Assembly (NCBI GenBank): GCA_016197365.1
Contig: JACPVS010000006.1
Span: forward strand, 682,001-746,000
Length of the DNA stretch: 64,000 nt
Source: Mycolicibacterium cosmeticum
Lineage (GTDB): Bacteria > Actinomycetota > Actinomycetes > Mycobacteriales > Mycobacteriaceae
Reading direction: 5' to 3'
A program made the position numbers and the translations under genes. This document shows, piece by piece, positions 38,828 through 48,295 of the stretch; the first letter of the stretch is position 1, and every line of letters starts with the position of its first letter. Under the pieces are notes generated by a model, which saw only the letters and a program-made list of their open reading frames with translations, made no database searches and was not told the DNA's origin.

Positions 38828-39334
38828 ATGCCACACCCGCGTAGCCGTGCGATCGTCGTCATCTCCGCACTGGCGATCCCGGCCGTCCTCACCATCGCGC
38901 CGGCGCATGCCGACCCGCTGCTGCCCGCCTTCTGTGTGCCGGCCACCGTCGAGGACGGTGTGTGCACCGCACGGCTGGTATCCGTGACGACCGATGTCGT
39001 CGACGGGACGATCACCGGGGCTCCGGTCGGCAGCACAGACACGGTAACCCTTGCGGGACAAGGGGATGTCTACCTGAAGTCCACGGGATTCGGCACCGTC
39101 CCGCCGGAGGCCGTGCAGAACTGGGACGCCACGCTCGACCGCGTGAACAGCCTCTCCGTGGACCCCAACGATCCCAGTTGGTACGGCAACGCCAAGTCCA
39201 AGGTGTTCCTGCCCAGGACCTTGAACGACCTTGCGACCCGATTCCCACCCGACAGCCTGGTGGTTCGGTTCGCGGCCGACGAAACCCAGCCGGGCACATT
39301 CCGGCTGGTTTCCATTCAGCCGACATTCCAGTAG
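38828..39334 (+). CDS. Secreted hypothetical protein, 168 residues
   Basis: A signal peptide (1-28, ending AHA) precedes a mature domain of about 140 residues with two early cysteines (about 36 and 46) that can pair. Beta-rich text follows (DTVTLAGQGDVYLKSTGFGT, then SLVVRFAADETQPGTFRLVS). It looks like a compact exported beta-domain, but I do not recognise the family. GAAGGGAAG lies 6 bases upstream of the ATG. Confidence 0.7.
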   Translation: MPHPRSRAIVVISALAIPAVLTIAPAHADPLLPAFCVPATVEDGVCTARLVSVTTDVVDGTITGAPVGSTDTVTLAGQGDVYLKSTGFGTVPPEAVQNWDATLDRVNSLSVDPNDPSWYGNAKSKVFLPRTLNDLATRFPPDSLVVRFAADETQPGTFRLVSIQPTFQ

Positions 39335-39408
39335 CGCCAAATAGGCACCGCCGAGGCAGGAACGCCAAGGGTGGTCTCGCCGGAGCGCCTATCATCCTCA
39401 GGGTGGGT

Positions 39409-39609
39409 ATGGGGCGCGGGAAGACCGAGCATGCCGGCGCGCACAATTCGAGTGCCGGTCACGGGTTTTGGGGTAGGAACGACGAGGCGAAGGCGTTCTC
39501 GACCCCTGCCCGACGCCGTGACGAGCGCGAACTCATTCGAAACGAACTGCTTCTTTGGATCGCCGATCAGGAGCCCGCCGAGGACGTTGACTCCACTCTT
39601 TCGGAGTAG
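39409..39609 (+). CDS. Possible small basic/acidic protein, 66 residues
   Basis: An ORF with an AGGGTGGG sequence just upstream of its ATG (GTG 39403 also possible). The second half, RRRDERELIRNELLLWIADQ then EPAEDVDSTLSE, has helical amphipathic character; the first half is His/Gly/Ser-rich and less protein-like. No signal peptide and no recognised family. It could be a chance ORF. Confidence 0.3.
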   Translation: MGRGKTEHAGAHNSSAGHGFWGRNDEAKAFSTPARRRDERELIRNELLLWIADQEPAEDVDSTLSE

Positions 39610-39799
39610 CGAGCCCCGACATGATCCACTGCCCGCGCCTCCGTCTGCTGGTCCTCGACAGTGGTCTCGGTGGTGGCGAATTGCGGCTTACCGGTAGCTA
39701 CCATTCCACGGCGGGCAGGGGCAGGACACGCCTAGAGTTCAGAAGTCAATCGCAAATGCCGTGGTCAGCTACTGCGGCGGGATAACCGGGGGCGGGAAC

Positions 39800-40111
39800 A
39801 TGCGAAAACAGCTTGCAGGAATCGGGGCCGCGGCAATGCTTGCCGTTGGCTTTGTCGGCGCACCGTCGGCTCACGCGGACGACCAGTCCTTTCTGAACGA
39901 ACTCCGCGCAAACAACTTCCCAGGTCTGACTTTCGCAGGCCAACAGATGCCCGACAGCGCCGCCGTGGCGCAGGGATACATGGCCTGCAATCGGATGCAT
40001 TTGGGGCAGTCAGCGGAGGACTTGATCGCGCAGGTGAACCCTGCCGACACCAACATCGGCCGCATGCTGGTGCACGCCGCGCAACACAATCTGTGCCCCG
40101 ACACGCTCTGA
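39800..40111 (+). CDS. DUF732-type secreted protein
   Basis: The 103-residue product has a signal peptide (MRKQLAGIGAAAMLAVGFVG to the AHA site at about 27) and a mature domain of the DUF732 pattern: DDQSFLNELRANNFPGLTFA, then QGYMACNRMHLGQ and a closing AAQHNLCPDTL. The two cysteines probably pair. Such small exported proteins are numerous in mycobacteria and have no known function. GGGGGCGGG lies just before the ATG. Its terminator coincides with the left copy of the 130-bp repeat. Confidence 0.8.
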   Translation: MRKQLAGIGAAAMLAVGFVGAPSAHADDQSFLNELRANNFPGLTFAGQQMPDSAAVAQGYMACNRMHLGQSAEDLIAQVNPADTNIGRMLVHAAQHNLCPDTL

Positions 40112-40126
40112 CGGTCATCAACGAAA

Positions 40127-40156
40127 ACACCCCCGGCCCAACAGGACCGGGGGTGT
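40127..40156 (-). terminator. Terminator hairpin in left repeat copy
   Basis: ACACCCCCGG (40127-40136) pairs with CCGGGGGTGT (40147-40156), a 10-bp stem and 10-base loop. On the minus strand it is followed by a run of T (TTTTCG), so it probably ends the 95-residue Cys-rich gene; it can also face the DUF732 gene from the other side. Confidence 0.75.
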
Positions 40157-40172
40157 CTCGCGAAGCAACGAG

Positions 40173-40250
40173 CTAGTGAGCGTGGCCGTGGTGGCCATGC
40201 CCGTGATCCTCGGCCTCGGCCGGCTTGTCGACGACAGCCGTCTCGGTGGT
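40173..40250 (-). pseudogene. Orphan groEL1 C-terminal tail
   Basis: On the minus strand these 78 bases encode [15 protein letters not shown] followed by the His-rich end [10 protein letters not shown] and a stop, the same tail as groEL1 (which has SADDG where this copy has AEDHG). It lacks the rest of the chaperonin. The frame stays open upstream into unrelated sequence. It is a fragment left by duplication or by integration of an element, not a functional chaperonin. Confidence 0.85.
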
Positions 40251-40281
40251 CGCCGAGGTAAGCCGGGCCGACGTCAAAACC

Positions 40282-40569
40282 TCACAGGTAGTCTTCCTGC
40301 CATCGCAAGCCGAGCGCACGGATCTCGTCGGAGGTGGCGCTCCGAAATTCGCGATACGTCGTTTCGCTGCATTTCTGGCACGCTTGATCTCCGTACATCG
40401 TGCCGATCAGCGGACCGCGTTGCCGTCCGTTGATGCAAAAAACATCGCCGAGCTCACCACAGATGAGGACGACCGCCCCACATGCAGGGCAGGTGCAGAG
40501 ATCCGGTCCTGCTTCGCCACCACACGGACAATCTGCGTTCAAGAACCACACCGGCGGATCGACCTGCAT
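40282..40569 (-). CDS. Cys-rich zinc-ribbon-like protein between the groEL1-tail repeats
   Basis: The 95-residue product has nine cysteines arranged in knuckle-like pairs (ADCPCGG, LCTCPACGA, ICGELGDVFC, ACQKCSE), suggesting one or two bound zinc ions. The C-terminal third (REFRSATSDEIRALGLRWQE) is helical. No signal peptide or recognised family. It lies entirely inside the 376-base unique segment bracketed by the repeats, in the same orientation as groEL1. No good ribosome site precedes ATG 40569, so a leaderless or weakly translated gene is possible. Confidence 0.6.
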   Translation of the reverse strand: MQVDPPVWFLNADCPCGGEAGPDLCTCPACGAVVLICGELGDVFCINGRQRGPLIGTMYGDQACQKCSETTYREFRSATSDEIRALGLRWQEDYL

Positions 40570-40626
40570 AAGGCGAACCTAGCATCACGGCACTACACAT
40601 TTTGTTCGTGCAAGCGGCCGCGCAAG

Positions 40627-42382
<1,756 letters not shown>

Positions 42383-42682
42383 TTACTTGTTGACGACAGC
42401 CAACACGTCACGCGCGGAGAGGATCAGGTACTCCTCGCCGCCGTACTTGATCTCGGTGCCGCCGTACTTGCTGTAGATGACGGTGTCGCCCTCGGCAACG
42501 TCCAGGGGGATCCGCTTCTCGCCATCCTCATCCCAGCGGCCGGGGCCAACTGCGACGACGGTGCCTTCCTGCGGCTTTTCCTTGGCGGTGTCGGGGATGA
42601 CCAGACCCGAAGCGGTCGTGGTCTCGGCCTCGTTGGCCTGAACGAGGATCTTGTCCTCGAGTGGCTTGATGTTGACTGCCAC
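42383..42682 (-). CDS. groES: 10-kDa co-chaperonin GroES
   Basis: GroES caps the GroEL chamber. The 99-residue product is almost identical in pattern to mycobacterial Gro[22 protein letters not shown], the mobile loop with [15 protein letters not shown], and [18 protein letters not shown] 42682 is the start, with GGAGGG 7 bases upstream; the earlier in-frame GTG (42697) is part of that ribosome site. The CIRCE element and promoter lie about 135-160 bases upstream. Confidence 0.97.
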   Translation of the reverse strand: MAVNIKPLEDKILVQANEAETTTASGLVIPDTAKEKPQEGTVVAVGPGRWDEDGEKRIPLDVAEGDTVIYSKYGGTEIKYGGEEYLILSARDVLAVVNK

Positions 42683-42811
42683 GATGGAGCCCTCCACTTA
42701 GTTGGGTGCGGGTCCGGTTGTCCGGGCCCTGCTGTTTTCCAGGTGTTCGGCAGACGCCCGTGCCCTCGCTCCGTCGTCGCGGGTGCCGGCGCTGGGGTTG
42801 GCCGCTGCCAT

Positions 42812-42838
42812 CTAGCACTCTATACACGAGAGTGCCAG
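42812..42838 (-). promoter_or_regulatory. CIRCE element (HrcA operator) and groESL promoter
   Basis: CTAGCACTC-N9-GAGTGCCAG matches the CIRCE consensus at 8/9 and 7/9 arm positions. On the minus strand a promoter overlaps it: -35 TTGAGC (42845-42840), a 17-base spacer and -10 TAGAGT (42822-42817). HrcA bound here would cover the promoter, giving heat-inducible groESL expression. Confidence 0.88.
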
Positions 42839-42942
42839 CGCTCAAGGATGGGCTCCGATAATCGGCGGAGCACCCCACCGGTCGGCCCCGGTGAGCCAAA
42901 ACTTCCAGCGGGCTCACAGGAAACCGTCGTTACGGTAAATAT

Positions 42943-43254
42943 GTGACTGGGGATGGGGTACTCGGGGTCTCACCAACGGAATTGAAACGCGTATCTGCGA
43001 CGGTGTCGTCGACCGCTGACGAACTGGTCCAGGGGCTTCAGGCGCTGGACGCCGAGGTGTCGGGATTCGTGGGCAACGGCTGGACCGGGATGTCCAGCGG
43101 ATCCTTCGCGAAATCGTTCTGGCATTGGCACGAAGGTGCGATGGAGGTGCACGCCGGCCTCGCCGAGATGGCGAATCTGCTGAGCACGGCGGCCGACGGC
43201 TACCAGCGCCGAGACGAGGCGTCGGCGCAAGCTCTCGGCGGCGGGGGCATCTGA
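42943..43254 (+). CDS. WXG100 protein, EsxF-like
   Basis: The 103-residue helical hairpin has the WxG turn as GWTGMSSG (about 46-53) and a C-terminal YxxxD-type secretion signal (GYQRRDEASAQAL). Length and features such as WHWHEGAMEVHAGL match M. tuberculosis EsxF (Rv3905c), the partner of EsxE and CpnT. It starts at GTG 42943, is divergent from groES, and is the first gene of a five-gene cassette. It probably pairs with the next gene product for type VII export. Confidence 0.85.
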   Translation: MTGDGVLGVSPTELKRVSATVSSTADELVQGLQALDAEVSGFVGNGWTGMSSGSFAKSFWHWHEGAMEVHAGLAEMANLLSTAADGYQRRDEASAQALGGGGI

Positions 43255-43255
43255 C

Positions 43256-43546
43256 ATGTCCGACGAATTCGGGGTGAACACCGACGAACTGATGGCGATC
43301 GTGACGCGGATCGCCGACTTCGAGCGGCGGATCGCGGCGATGGTCGCCGAGGTCGACCAGCAGGTCGCCTCCCTGCACGCCTCATGGGAGGGCAGCGCGG
43401 CGGCGGCCCAGGCCGACGCGCACCGCCGCTGGGCCGAAGGCGCTCAGCAGATGCGCGAGGCACTGCAGGAGTTGCAGCAAGCCGGTGAGAAGGCCCACCA
43501 GAACTACACCGGAGCAGCCCTGGCCAACCTGACCATGTGGGCCTGA
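43256..43546 (+). CDS. WXG100 protein, EsxE-like
   Basis: The 96-residue product has the WEG turn (ASWEGSAAAAQADAHRRWAE) between two helices. It ends AHQNYTGAALANLTMWA, which closely resembles EsxE (Rv3904c), including the NYTGA and MW ending. EsxE/EsxF form a heterodimer needed for CpnT export and pore assembly in M. tuberculosis. One base separates its ATG from the esxF-like stop. Confidence 0.87.
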   Translation: MSDEFGVNTDELMAIVTRIADFERRIAAMVAEVDQQVASLHASWEGSAAAAQADAHRRWAEGAQQMREALQELQQAGEKAHQNYTGAALANLTMWA

Positions 43547-43552
43547 CCGCCG

Positions 43553-45196
43553 ATGGCGCCGCCCATCGTCGTCGACCCGAAAGCGCTGGACTCCGCCGGC
43601 CAGACCATGACCACGCAGGCCATCGACCTCGGTAAGGCCATCCACGCACTCGGTGCCGCCCTGGGCGGTTGCGCGGGAATGTGCGGCAACGATCCCGCAG
43701 GCATCATTCACGCCCGGTCCTACGACAACTCCGCGAAGTCGATGCTCGAGGCGATGATCGACCTCACCAACGGGATGGCCCGCACCGGTGACGCGGTACG
43801 CACCAGCGCGGTCAACTATTCGCTCGCCGAGGTGGCATCGAACACCCATGGAAACGGCGGTCCGCCGCTGCCCGCTGTGCCACAGACTCCGCCTGCGAGC
43901 TCACCGCTGGCACCGTCGGCGCAGGGCAGTTTCGACGGTGCACCACCGGGCTGGTCGTTGGTCGAGCCGTTTCTGGGCATGATTTGGCCGAATGGCGATT
44001 CCGGACAGCTGCGCGCGGCGGCGCAAGCGTGGTCGACGGCCGGCTCGGCGTTTCTGTCCACCGAAGCGGAGATGATCGGCGCCTTCGGAGTGGTTGCCGG
44101 GCAGCATGTTCCAGAAGGCGAGAAGATCGGCCAGGCGGTGAACGCGTCAAGCACCAACTCGACGACGCTGTTCACCCAGTGCGTCACCGTGTCGTCGAAC
44201 CTCGTCGACTATGCCGGGCAGATCGACGCCGTCCACGCGGCGATCCTCGACCTGCTCTCCCGGGTCGTCAATCCGCTCACAGGGATTCGCGAGGTGTGGG
44301 ACATCATCACCGGCGACGACAACGACGAGATCAAGAAGATCGCCGACGACATCCGTGTGGTGATCAACAACTTCAAAGCCGAGGTGTCCGCTCTCGCCCA
44401 ATTGTTGGCCCCGATCGTCGCCGCCGCCGAGGCGGTCATCTCGGCGATGGCGCAGTACGTGAAGATGGAGCTCGAGCAGTTTGGCGACGCCGCGTACAAC
44501 GTCCTTGCCGATGTGGTGAACAGCGCGGCGAGCTTCGGCAACGCGGCACTGCACAATCCCCTCGACGCGCTCGCCATGGCCGGCGGGGCAGCGATGATGG
44601 GACTTGGTGCGGGACTGGAGGTTCCAGGTGTCCTCCTCGACGCCACAGGCGTCGGAGCCATCGGGGGCGTCCCCCTCAACCTCGCCGGCGCCGGGTTGAT
44701 GGCCGGCGGAGCGACCCTCGCCGGCGGTGGTGCGATAGACCTGTCCCAGCATGTCGCCGAAAACGGCGTCATCGTCATGAACGCGCACACCGGCCGGCCA
44801 GGCGAGGGCGTGGATCGTGGCGACGGTCGCGACCCTTATGGGCACATCACCGGCCGACAGGGCGGCGGGTATGCGCGGCAGCGGGAGGCCGAGGGCATCG
44901 AGAACTACGGGGAGGACAATCCCGGTCGGTGGGTGACCACCGAGCAGCGAAAAGCCACCGTGGAGGGCGGTGCCAGTGGGGGTCGGTTCTACGATGGCCT
45001 GGGTCGATTGCCGGACGGCACCTACGAGGGTATCGAGGTGAAGTCGGGGGGCGCCTCGTTGTCGCCTGGCCAACGCGCGTTCGACAGTCAGGTGTCAGAA
45101 ACTAATCCGGCATACGTCACCATCACCAACGAACAAGGGGTAGTGGAAACTGTGAAGGTCACAAAGGTTCACGTCGAGTCGGTACCGGGCGAATGA
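43553..45196 (+). CDS. CpnT-like T7SS polymorphic toxin with predicted PD-(D/E)XK nuclease C-terminus
   Basis: The N-terminal region (about 1-330) follows the CpnT channel domain: VDPKALDSAG at 8-17, GCAGMCGNDPAG, NYSLAEVAS, then FLGMIWPNGDSGQLRAA and PLTGIREVW. A Gly/Ala-rich hydrophobic stretch (about 345-400) follows. The last 100 residues differ completely from TNT: Asp481, Glu495-x-Lys497 (YEGIEVKSG), then Gln507 and Asp511 (SPGQRAFD), a PD-(D/E)XK endonuclease pattern. A DNA- or RNA-cleaving toxin is inferred. The stop overlaps the next ATG (ATGA), coupling it to the predicted immunity gene. Confidence 0.82.
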   Translation: MAPPIVVDPKALDSAGQTMTTQAIDLGKAIHALGAALGGCAGMCGNDPAGIIHARSYDNSAKSMLEAMIDLTNGMARTGDAVRTSAVNYSLAEVASNTHGNGGPPLPAVPQTPPASSPLAPSAQGSFDGAPPGWSLVEPFLGMIWPNGDSGQLRAAAQAWSTAGSAFLSTEAEMIGAFGVVAGQHVPEGEKIGQAVNASSTNSTTLFTQCVTVSSNLVDYAGQIDAVHAAILDLLSRVVNPLTGIREVWDIITGDDNDEIKKIADDIRVVINNFKAEVSALAQLLAPIVAAAEAVISAMAQYVKMELEQFGDAAYNVLADVVNSAASFGNAALHNPLDALAMAGGAAMMGLGAGLEVPGVLLDATGVGAIGGVPLNLAGAGLMAGGATLAGGGAIDLSQHVAENGVIVMNAHTGRPGEGVDRGDGRDPYGHITGRQGGGYARQREAEGIENYGEDNPGRWVTTEQRKATVEGGASGGRFYDGLGRLPDGTYEGIEVKSGGASLSPGQRAFDSQVSETNPAYVTITNEQGVVETVKVTKVHVESVPGE

Positions 45197-45789
45197 GACT
45201 CGAAAGGCCAACCCACATAAGGAAATCAAATCGCTCGTCAGGGTGGATGAGCGATTTCACAGAAGAAATCCCGGGACAGATCTCCGCGGGCATCGATCGC
45301 CTTGGCAACGGCAAGTACACCTCGTACTCGATCTATCCGCTCCCTCCAGACGCGGCGTACGACGAGGATGTTTACCCCACCGAGTGGATCCAGACCACCG
45401 GCACCGCGCCCGATCGGTTGACTGTCGAGATCAAGCAGCGTGACAGCGCCGGTGTGCACCGCATGTACACCGTCGGCCACCCGGAAGCCGCTACCGAAAC
45501 AGCCGAGGACCAGACCATCTACAACGGCGACAACGAATACCGTGTCCGCCCCGCGGAGGTTCTCACCGCCACCGAAGCCATCAGCCTCTTCCAGCACTAC
45601 TACGACACCCATTCGGTCCCGGCGGGCTGGCACCTGCGCGAACAGCCCGAATTCTCCGACACCGCAGTCGAAGAGCACCTGGCAGCCCAAGCTGCGACGG
45701 GTGACAAGTCGACGGCGAGGGGCCGCGCCCCTGTCACCGACGAGAGTCCGGCGGCCAAAAAGGCTCGGAAGCCCCGAACCGGCGCTTAG
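45193..45789 (+). CDS. Predicted immunity protein 1 for the nuclease toxin
   Basis: The 198-residue cytoplasmic protein begins directly at the toxin stop (ATGA). Its core (residues 1-155) is mixed alpha/beta with KYTSYSIYPLPPDAAYD, PAEVLTATEAISLFQHYYDT and WHLREQPEF; the last part vaguely resembles Imm1-type immunity proteins. A Lys/Arg-rich tail (AAKKARKPRTGA) is present only in this copy. The immunity role is inferred from position and coupling. Family otherwise not recognised. Confidence 0.68.
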   Translation: MRLERPTHIRKSNRSSGWMSDFTEEIPGQISAGIDRLGNGKYTSYSIYPLPPDAAYDEDVYPTEWIQTTGTAPDRLTVEIKQRDSAGVHRMYTVGHPEAATETAEDQTIYNGDNEYRVRPAEVLTATEAISLFQHYYDTHSVPAGWHLREQPEFSDTAVEEHLAAQAATGDKSTARGRAPVTDESPAAKKARKPRTGA

Positions 45790-45829
45790 GCCGCTAGGGG
45801 AAGTGACACTTAGTAAGGATTACGGGAGA

Positions 45830-46333
45830 ATGCAACTCGACCGACCCACGCATGTCTTGAAATCCAACCGCGCCACGATGTGGATGAGCGACTTTCCCGA
45901 GGAGATTCCCGGTCAAATAGCCGCCGGAGTCAACAGGCTCGGCGACGGCGAATACACCTCCTACTCCATCTATCCGCTCCCGCCGGACGCAGCGTACGAC
46001 GAGACGATTTACCCCACCGAGTGGATTCAGACCACCGGGATCGCTCCCGATCGGTTGACTGTCGAGATCAAAGAACGTGACAGCGCCGGAGTGCACCGCC
46101 TGTACACCGTCGGACACCTCGAAGCCGCCGGCGAAAACGCCGAAATCGAAATTATCCGAAACGGCGACAACGAATACACCGTCCGCCCCGCAGAGGTCCT
46201 CACCACCACCGAGGCCATCGAACTCTTTCAGCACTATTACAACACCCATTCGGTCCCGGCAGGCTGGCATCTACGCGAACAACCCGAATTCTCCGACATC
46301 GAGGTCGCGAGGACTCAAAAGTCAACCGGCTGA
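45830..46333 (+). CDS. Predicted immunity protein 2 (tandem paralogue)
   Basis: The 167-residue product is about four-fifths identical by hand count to the core of the preceding protein, in the same order (EYTSYSIYPLPPDAAYDETI, TTTEAIELFQHYYNTHSVP, WHLREQPEF), and lacks the basic tail. GGGAGA stands 4 bases before ATG 45830. A tandem duplication with divergence is the simplest origin. The second copy may protect against a variant toxin or an orphan effector from kin. Confidence 0.7.
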   Translation: MQLDRPTHVLKSNRATMWMSDFPEEIPGQIAAGVNRLGDGEYTSYSIYPLPPDAAYDETIYPTEWIQTTGIAPDRLTVEIKERDSAGVHRLYTVGHLEAAGENAEIEIIRNGDNEYTVRPAEVLTTTEAIELFQHYYNTHSVPAGWHLREQPEFSDIEVARTQKSTG

Positions 46334-46345
46334 GCAGAAGCCGAA

Positions 46346-46795
46346 CTACCGCTCGTACCGAGCGGGGTCGACGTTCAGATGCGCCGACACATCCCCGACC
46401 ATCTCGACGTCCACGACGCGCTCGGTGAAGTACCAGCCGTCGTCGTCACAGGCGAACGCGTCTGCGTAGCGCCCGACCACGATCGGCTGCAACGGCACGG
46501 ATTCGGTGTTCTGTACGACGACGAACGTGGAACGCGCCGTTGCTGTCTCACCGTCCACGTCGACGATGGGATTGAGCACCAGGTGACGGGTGCGCGGACG
46601 GTTGCCGTGCTCAGGGTAACGGCGGGTGGTCATCGCGAACAGCCCGGCGATCGTCTCCGCACCCGACGCCGAGCCGGAGGCAGGACCGCCGAAGGTCGCG
46701 CGGCCCAACAACTGTCCGACGCCGTCGAAGTCGCCGGCGTCGATCAGCTCGGCGTAGGTGTACAACAGCCGGGTCACGTCGTCCGACGGGCTCAT
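46346..46795 (-). CDS. SnoaL/NTF2-like protein
   Basis: The 149-residue product has the NTF2-like cone-fold pattern: an N-terminal helix pair ([21 protein letters not shown]), [15 protein letters not shown], then long strands with [20 protein letters not shown] and [20 protein letters not shown]. The family includes ring-hydroxylating dioxygenase beta-like proteins, isomerases and many of unknown function. Its ATG overlaps the tsaD stop (ATGA), so it ends the tsaE-tsaB-rimI-tsaD operon. Substrate unknown. Confidence 0.78.
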   Translation of the reverse strand: MSPSDDVTRLLYTYAELIDAGDFDGVGQLLGRATFGGPASGSASGAETIAGLFAMTTRRYPEHGNRPRTRHLVLNPIVDVDGETATARSTFVVVQNTESVPLQPIVVGRYADAFACDDDGWYFTERVVDVEMVGDVSAHLNVDPARYER

Positions 46796-47850
46796 GCCAC
46801 TTGTCCCTTCACCACCGGCAGACCGGGATCGCTGGCCACGCTCAGCGGGGACGGCGGCGCACCCGCGTCGATCAGGTGCGCAGCGAATGATGCGATCATC
46901 GCGCCGTTGTCGGTGCACAACCGCGGCCGCGGCACCCGTAACGTCAATCCCGCTGCGTTACAGCGCTCTTCGGCAAGTTCGCGCACCCGAGAGTTGGCCG
47001 CGACGCCGCCGGCGATCAGCAGAGTCGACACCCCCAGATCGGTGGCGGCACGCACCGCCTTGGCCGTCAGCACGTCTGCGACCGATTCCTGGAATCCGGC
47101 CGCCACGTCGGCGCGCACCGCGTCCGGGTGGCGCTCCATGTGCCGCGCCACCGCGGTCTTGAGCCCGGAGAAGCTGAACGTGTACGCCCCATCGCGCGGT
47201 CCGGTCATCCCGCGCGGGAACACGATGGCCGTGCGATCACCGGTGCGGGCCAGCTCGTCCAGCGGCCGCCCGCCCGGATAAGGCAGCCCGAGCAGCCGGG
47301 CCACCTTGTCGTAGGCCTCCCCCGCCGCGTCGTCGACGGTGCTGCCGAGTTCGACGATGGGCTCGCCGAGTGAGCGCACGTGCAACAACTCGGTGTGCCC
47401 GCCGGACACCAGCAGCCCCACGCATTCCGGCAGCGGGCCATGGTCATACACGTCGGCGGCCAGGTGCCCACCCAGGTGGTTCACCGCGTAGAACGGCACG
47501 CCCCAGGCCGCCGCGTACGCCTTCGCCGCGGCGACCCCGACCAGCAGAGCCCCGGCCAGGCCGGGGCCGATGGTGGCGGCCACCACGTCGGGACGGGTCA
47601 CCCCGGCGGTCGCCAGGGCGCGGCGCATGGTCGGCCCCAGCGATTCCAGATGCGCGCGCGACGCGATCTCAGGCACCACGCCACCGAAGCGGGCATGTTC
47701 GTCGACGCTGGACGCGACCTCGTCGGCCAGCAGTGTGACGGTGCCGTTCTCCAGCCGGGCGATGCCGACTCCTGTTTCGTCACAGGAGCTTTCGATGGCC
47801 AGGATGATCTTTGGCGGCGGGCAGGAGCGCAGCGACTCGGGGTTAGGCAT
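46792..47850 (-). CDS. tsaD: tRNA N6-adenosine threonylcarbamoyltransferase TsaD
   Basis: TsaD transfers threonylcarbamoyl from TC-AMP to A37 of ANN-decoding tRNAs. The 352-residue ASKHA-fold protein has [15 protein letters not shown] at the start and the metal-binding His pair in NHLGGHLAA. Further signatures are VSGGHTELL, the Asp in [16 protein letters not shown], and the late nucleotide motif [13 protein letters not shown]. It overlaps rimI by 8 bases. With tsaB and tsaE it supplies the t6A complex in one operon; tsaC is not in this window. Confidence 0.97.
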   Translation of the reverse strand: MPNPESLRSCPPPKIILAIESSCDETGVGIARLENGTVTLLADEVASSVDEHARFGGVVPEIASRAHLESLGPTMRRALATAGVTRPDVVAATIGPGLAGALLVGVAAAKAYAAAWGVPFYAVNHLGGHLAADVYDHGPLPECVGLLVSGGHTELLHVRSLGEPIVELGSTVDDAAGEAYDKVARLLGLPYPGGRPLDELARTGDRTAIVFPRGMTGPRDGAYTFSFSGLKTAVARHMERHPDAVRADVAAGFQESVADVLTAKAVRAATDLGVSTLLIAGGVAANSRVRELAEERCNAAGLTLRVPRPRLCTDNGAMIASFAAHLIDAGAPPSPLSVASDPGLPVVKGQVA

Positions 47851-48295
47851 GAGGGTCTCGCTTCATGGTGTAGGCGTCGGCACCGCTGACCTTGTAGTAC
47901 CGCTTGCGCAGGCCCACCGTCACGAAACCGACGCTTTCGTACAAGGTGATCGCCGCGTCGTTGTCGGTGCGAACCTCCAGGAACACCACGCCGCGGCCGG
48001 CGAACTCCAGCAGATCCGCCAGGAGCAGCCTGCCGATTCCGACGCCCTGGTGATCGGGGTCCACGCCGATGGTGTGCACCTCGTACTCGAACGGCGGTAT
48101 CCGGCCCAGCCGGGCGATTCCGGCGTAGCCCACCAACCGTTGACCGTCCCGCGCCGCCACGTAGTGGGTGTGTTTGGCCTCCAAGGCCTGCAGGAATGCC
48201 GACGGCGGCCACGGGTCATCCCCGTCGAACAGCTGCGCCTCCAGTTCGGCACACCGATCCGCGTCCAATGCGGTCAGTGCATCGATCACGGTCAC
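47843..48295 (-). CDS. rimI: Ribosomal protein S18 alanine N-acetyltransferase RimI
   Basis: The 150-residue GNAT protein has the acetyl-CoA-binding motif [20 protein letters not shown] and the C-terminal [20 protein letters not shown] that defines RimI. It acetylates protein N-termini, classically S18. GTG 48295 is the start, overlapping the tsaB stop as GTGA; a longer upstream frame is inside tsaB. Some actinobacteria fuse this domain to TsaD, consistent with their tight coupling here. Confidence 0.93.
   Translation of the reverse strand: MTVIDALTALDADRCAELEAQLFDGDDPWPPSAFLQALEAKHTHYVAARDGQRLVGYAGIARLGRIPPFEYEVHTIGVDPDHQGVGIGRLLLADLLEFAGRGVVFLEVRTDNDAAITLYESVGFVTVGLRKRYYKVSGADAYTMKRDPHA

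Larger units (their letters stand above)
40121..40250. repeat. 130-bp direct repeat, left copy (duplicated groEL1 3' end)
   Basis: This segment matches 40627-40756 at 123 of 130 positions by hand count. The first 76 bases and the last 36 are identical; all seven mismatches fall within 18 bases (40197-40214). It contains a terminator hairpin and, on the minus strand, the last 25 codons of groEL1 with the stop. Similarity ends abruptly at 40250/40756. Confidence 0.95.

Noticed and set aside
40173..40320. Reading the left groEL1 tail as a new fusion protein with the upstream frame
   Set aside because: The frame is open, but no start codon with a ribosome site was seen and the upstream codons overlap the Cys-rich gene in another frame.
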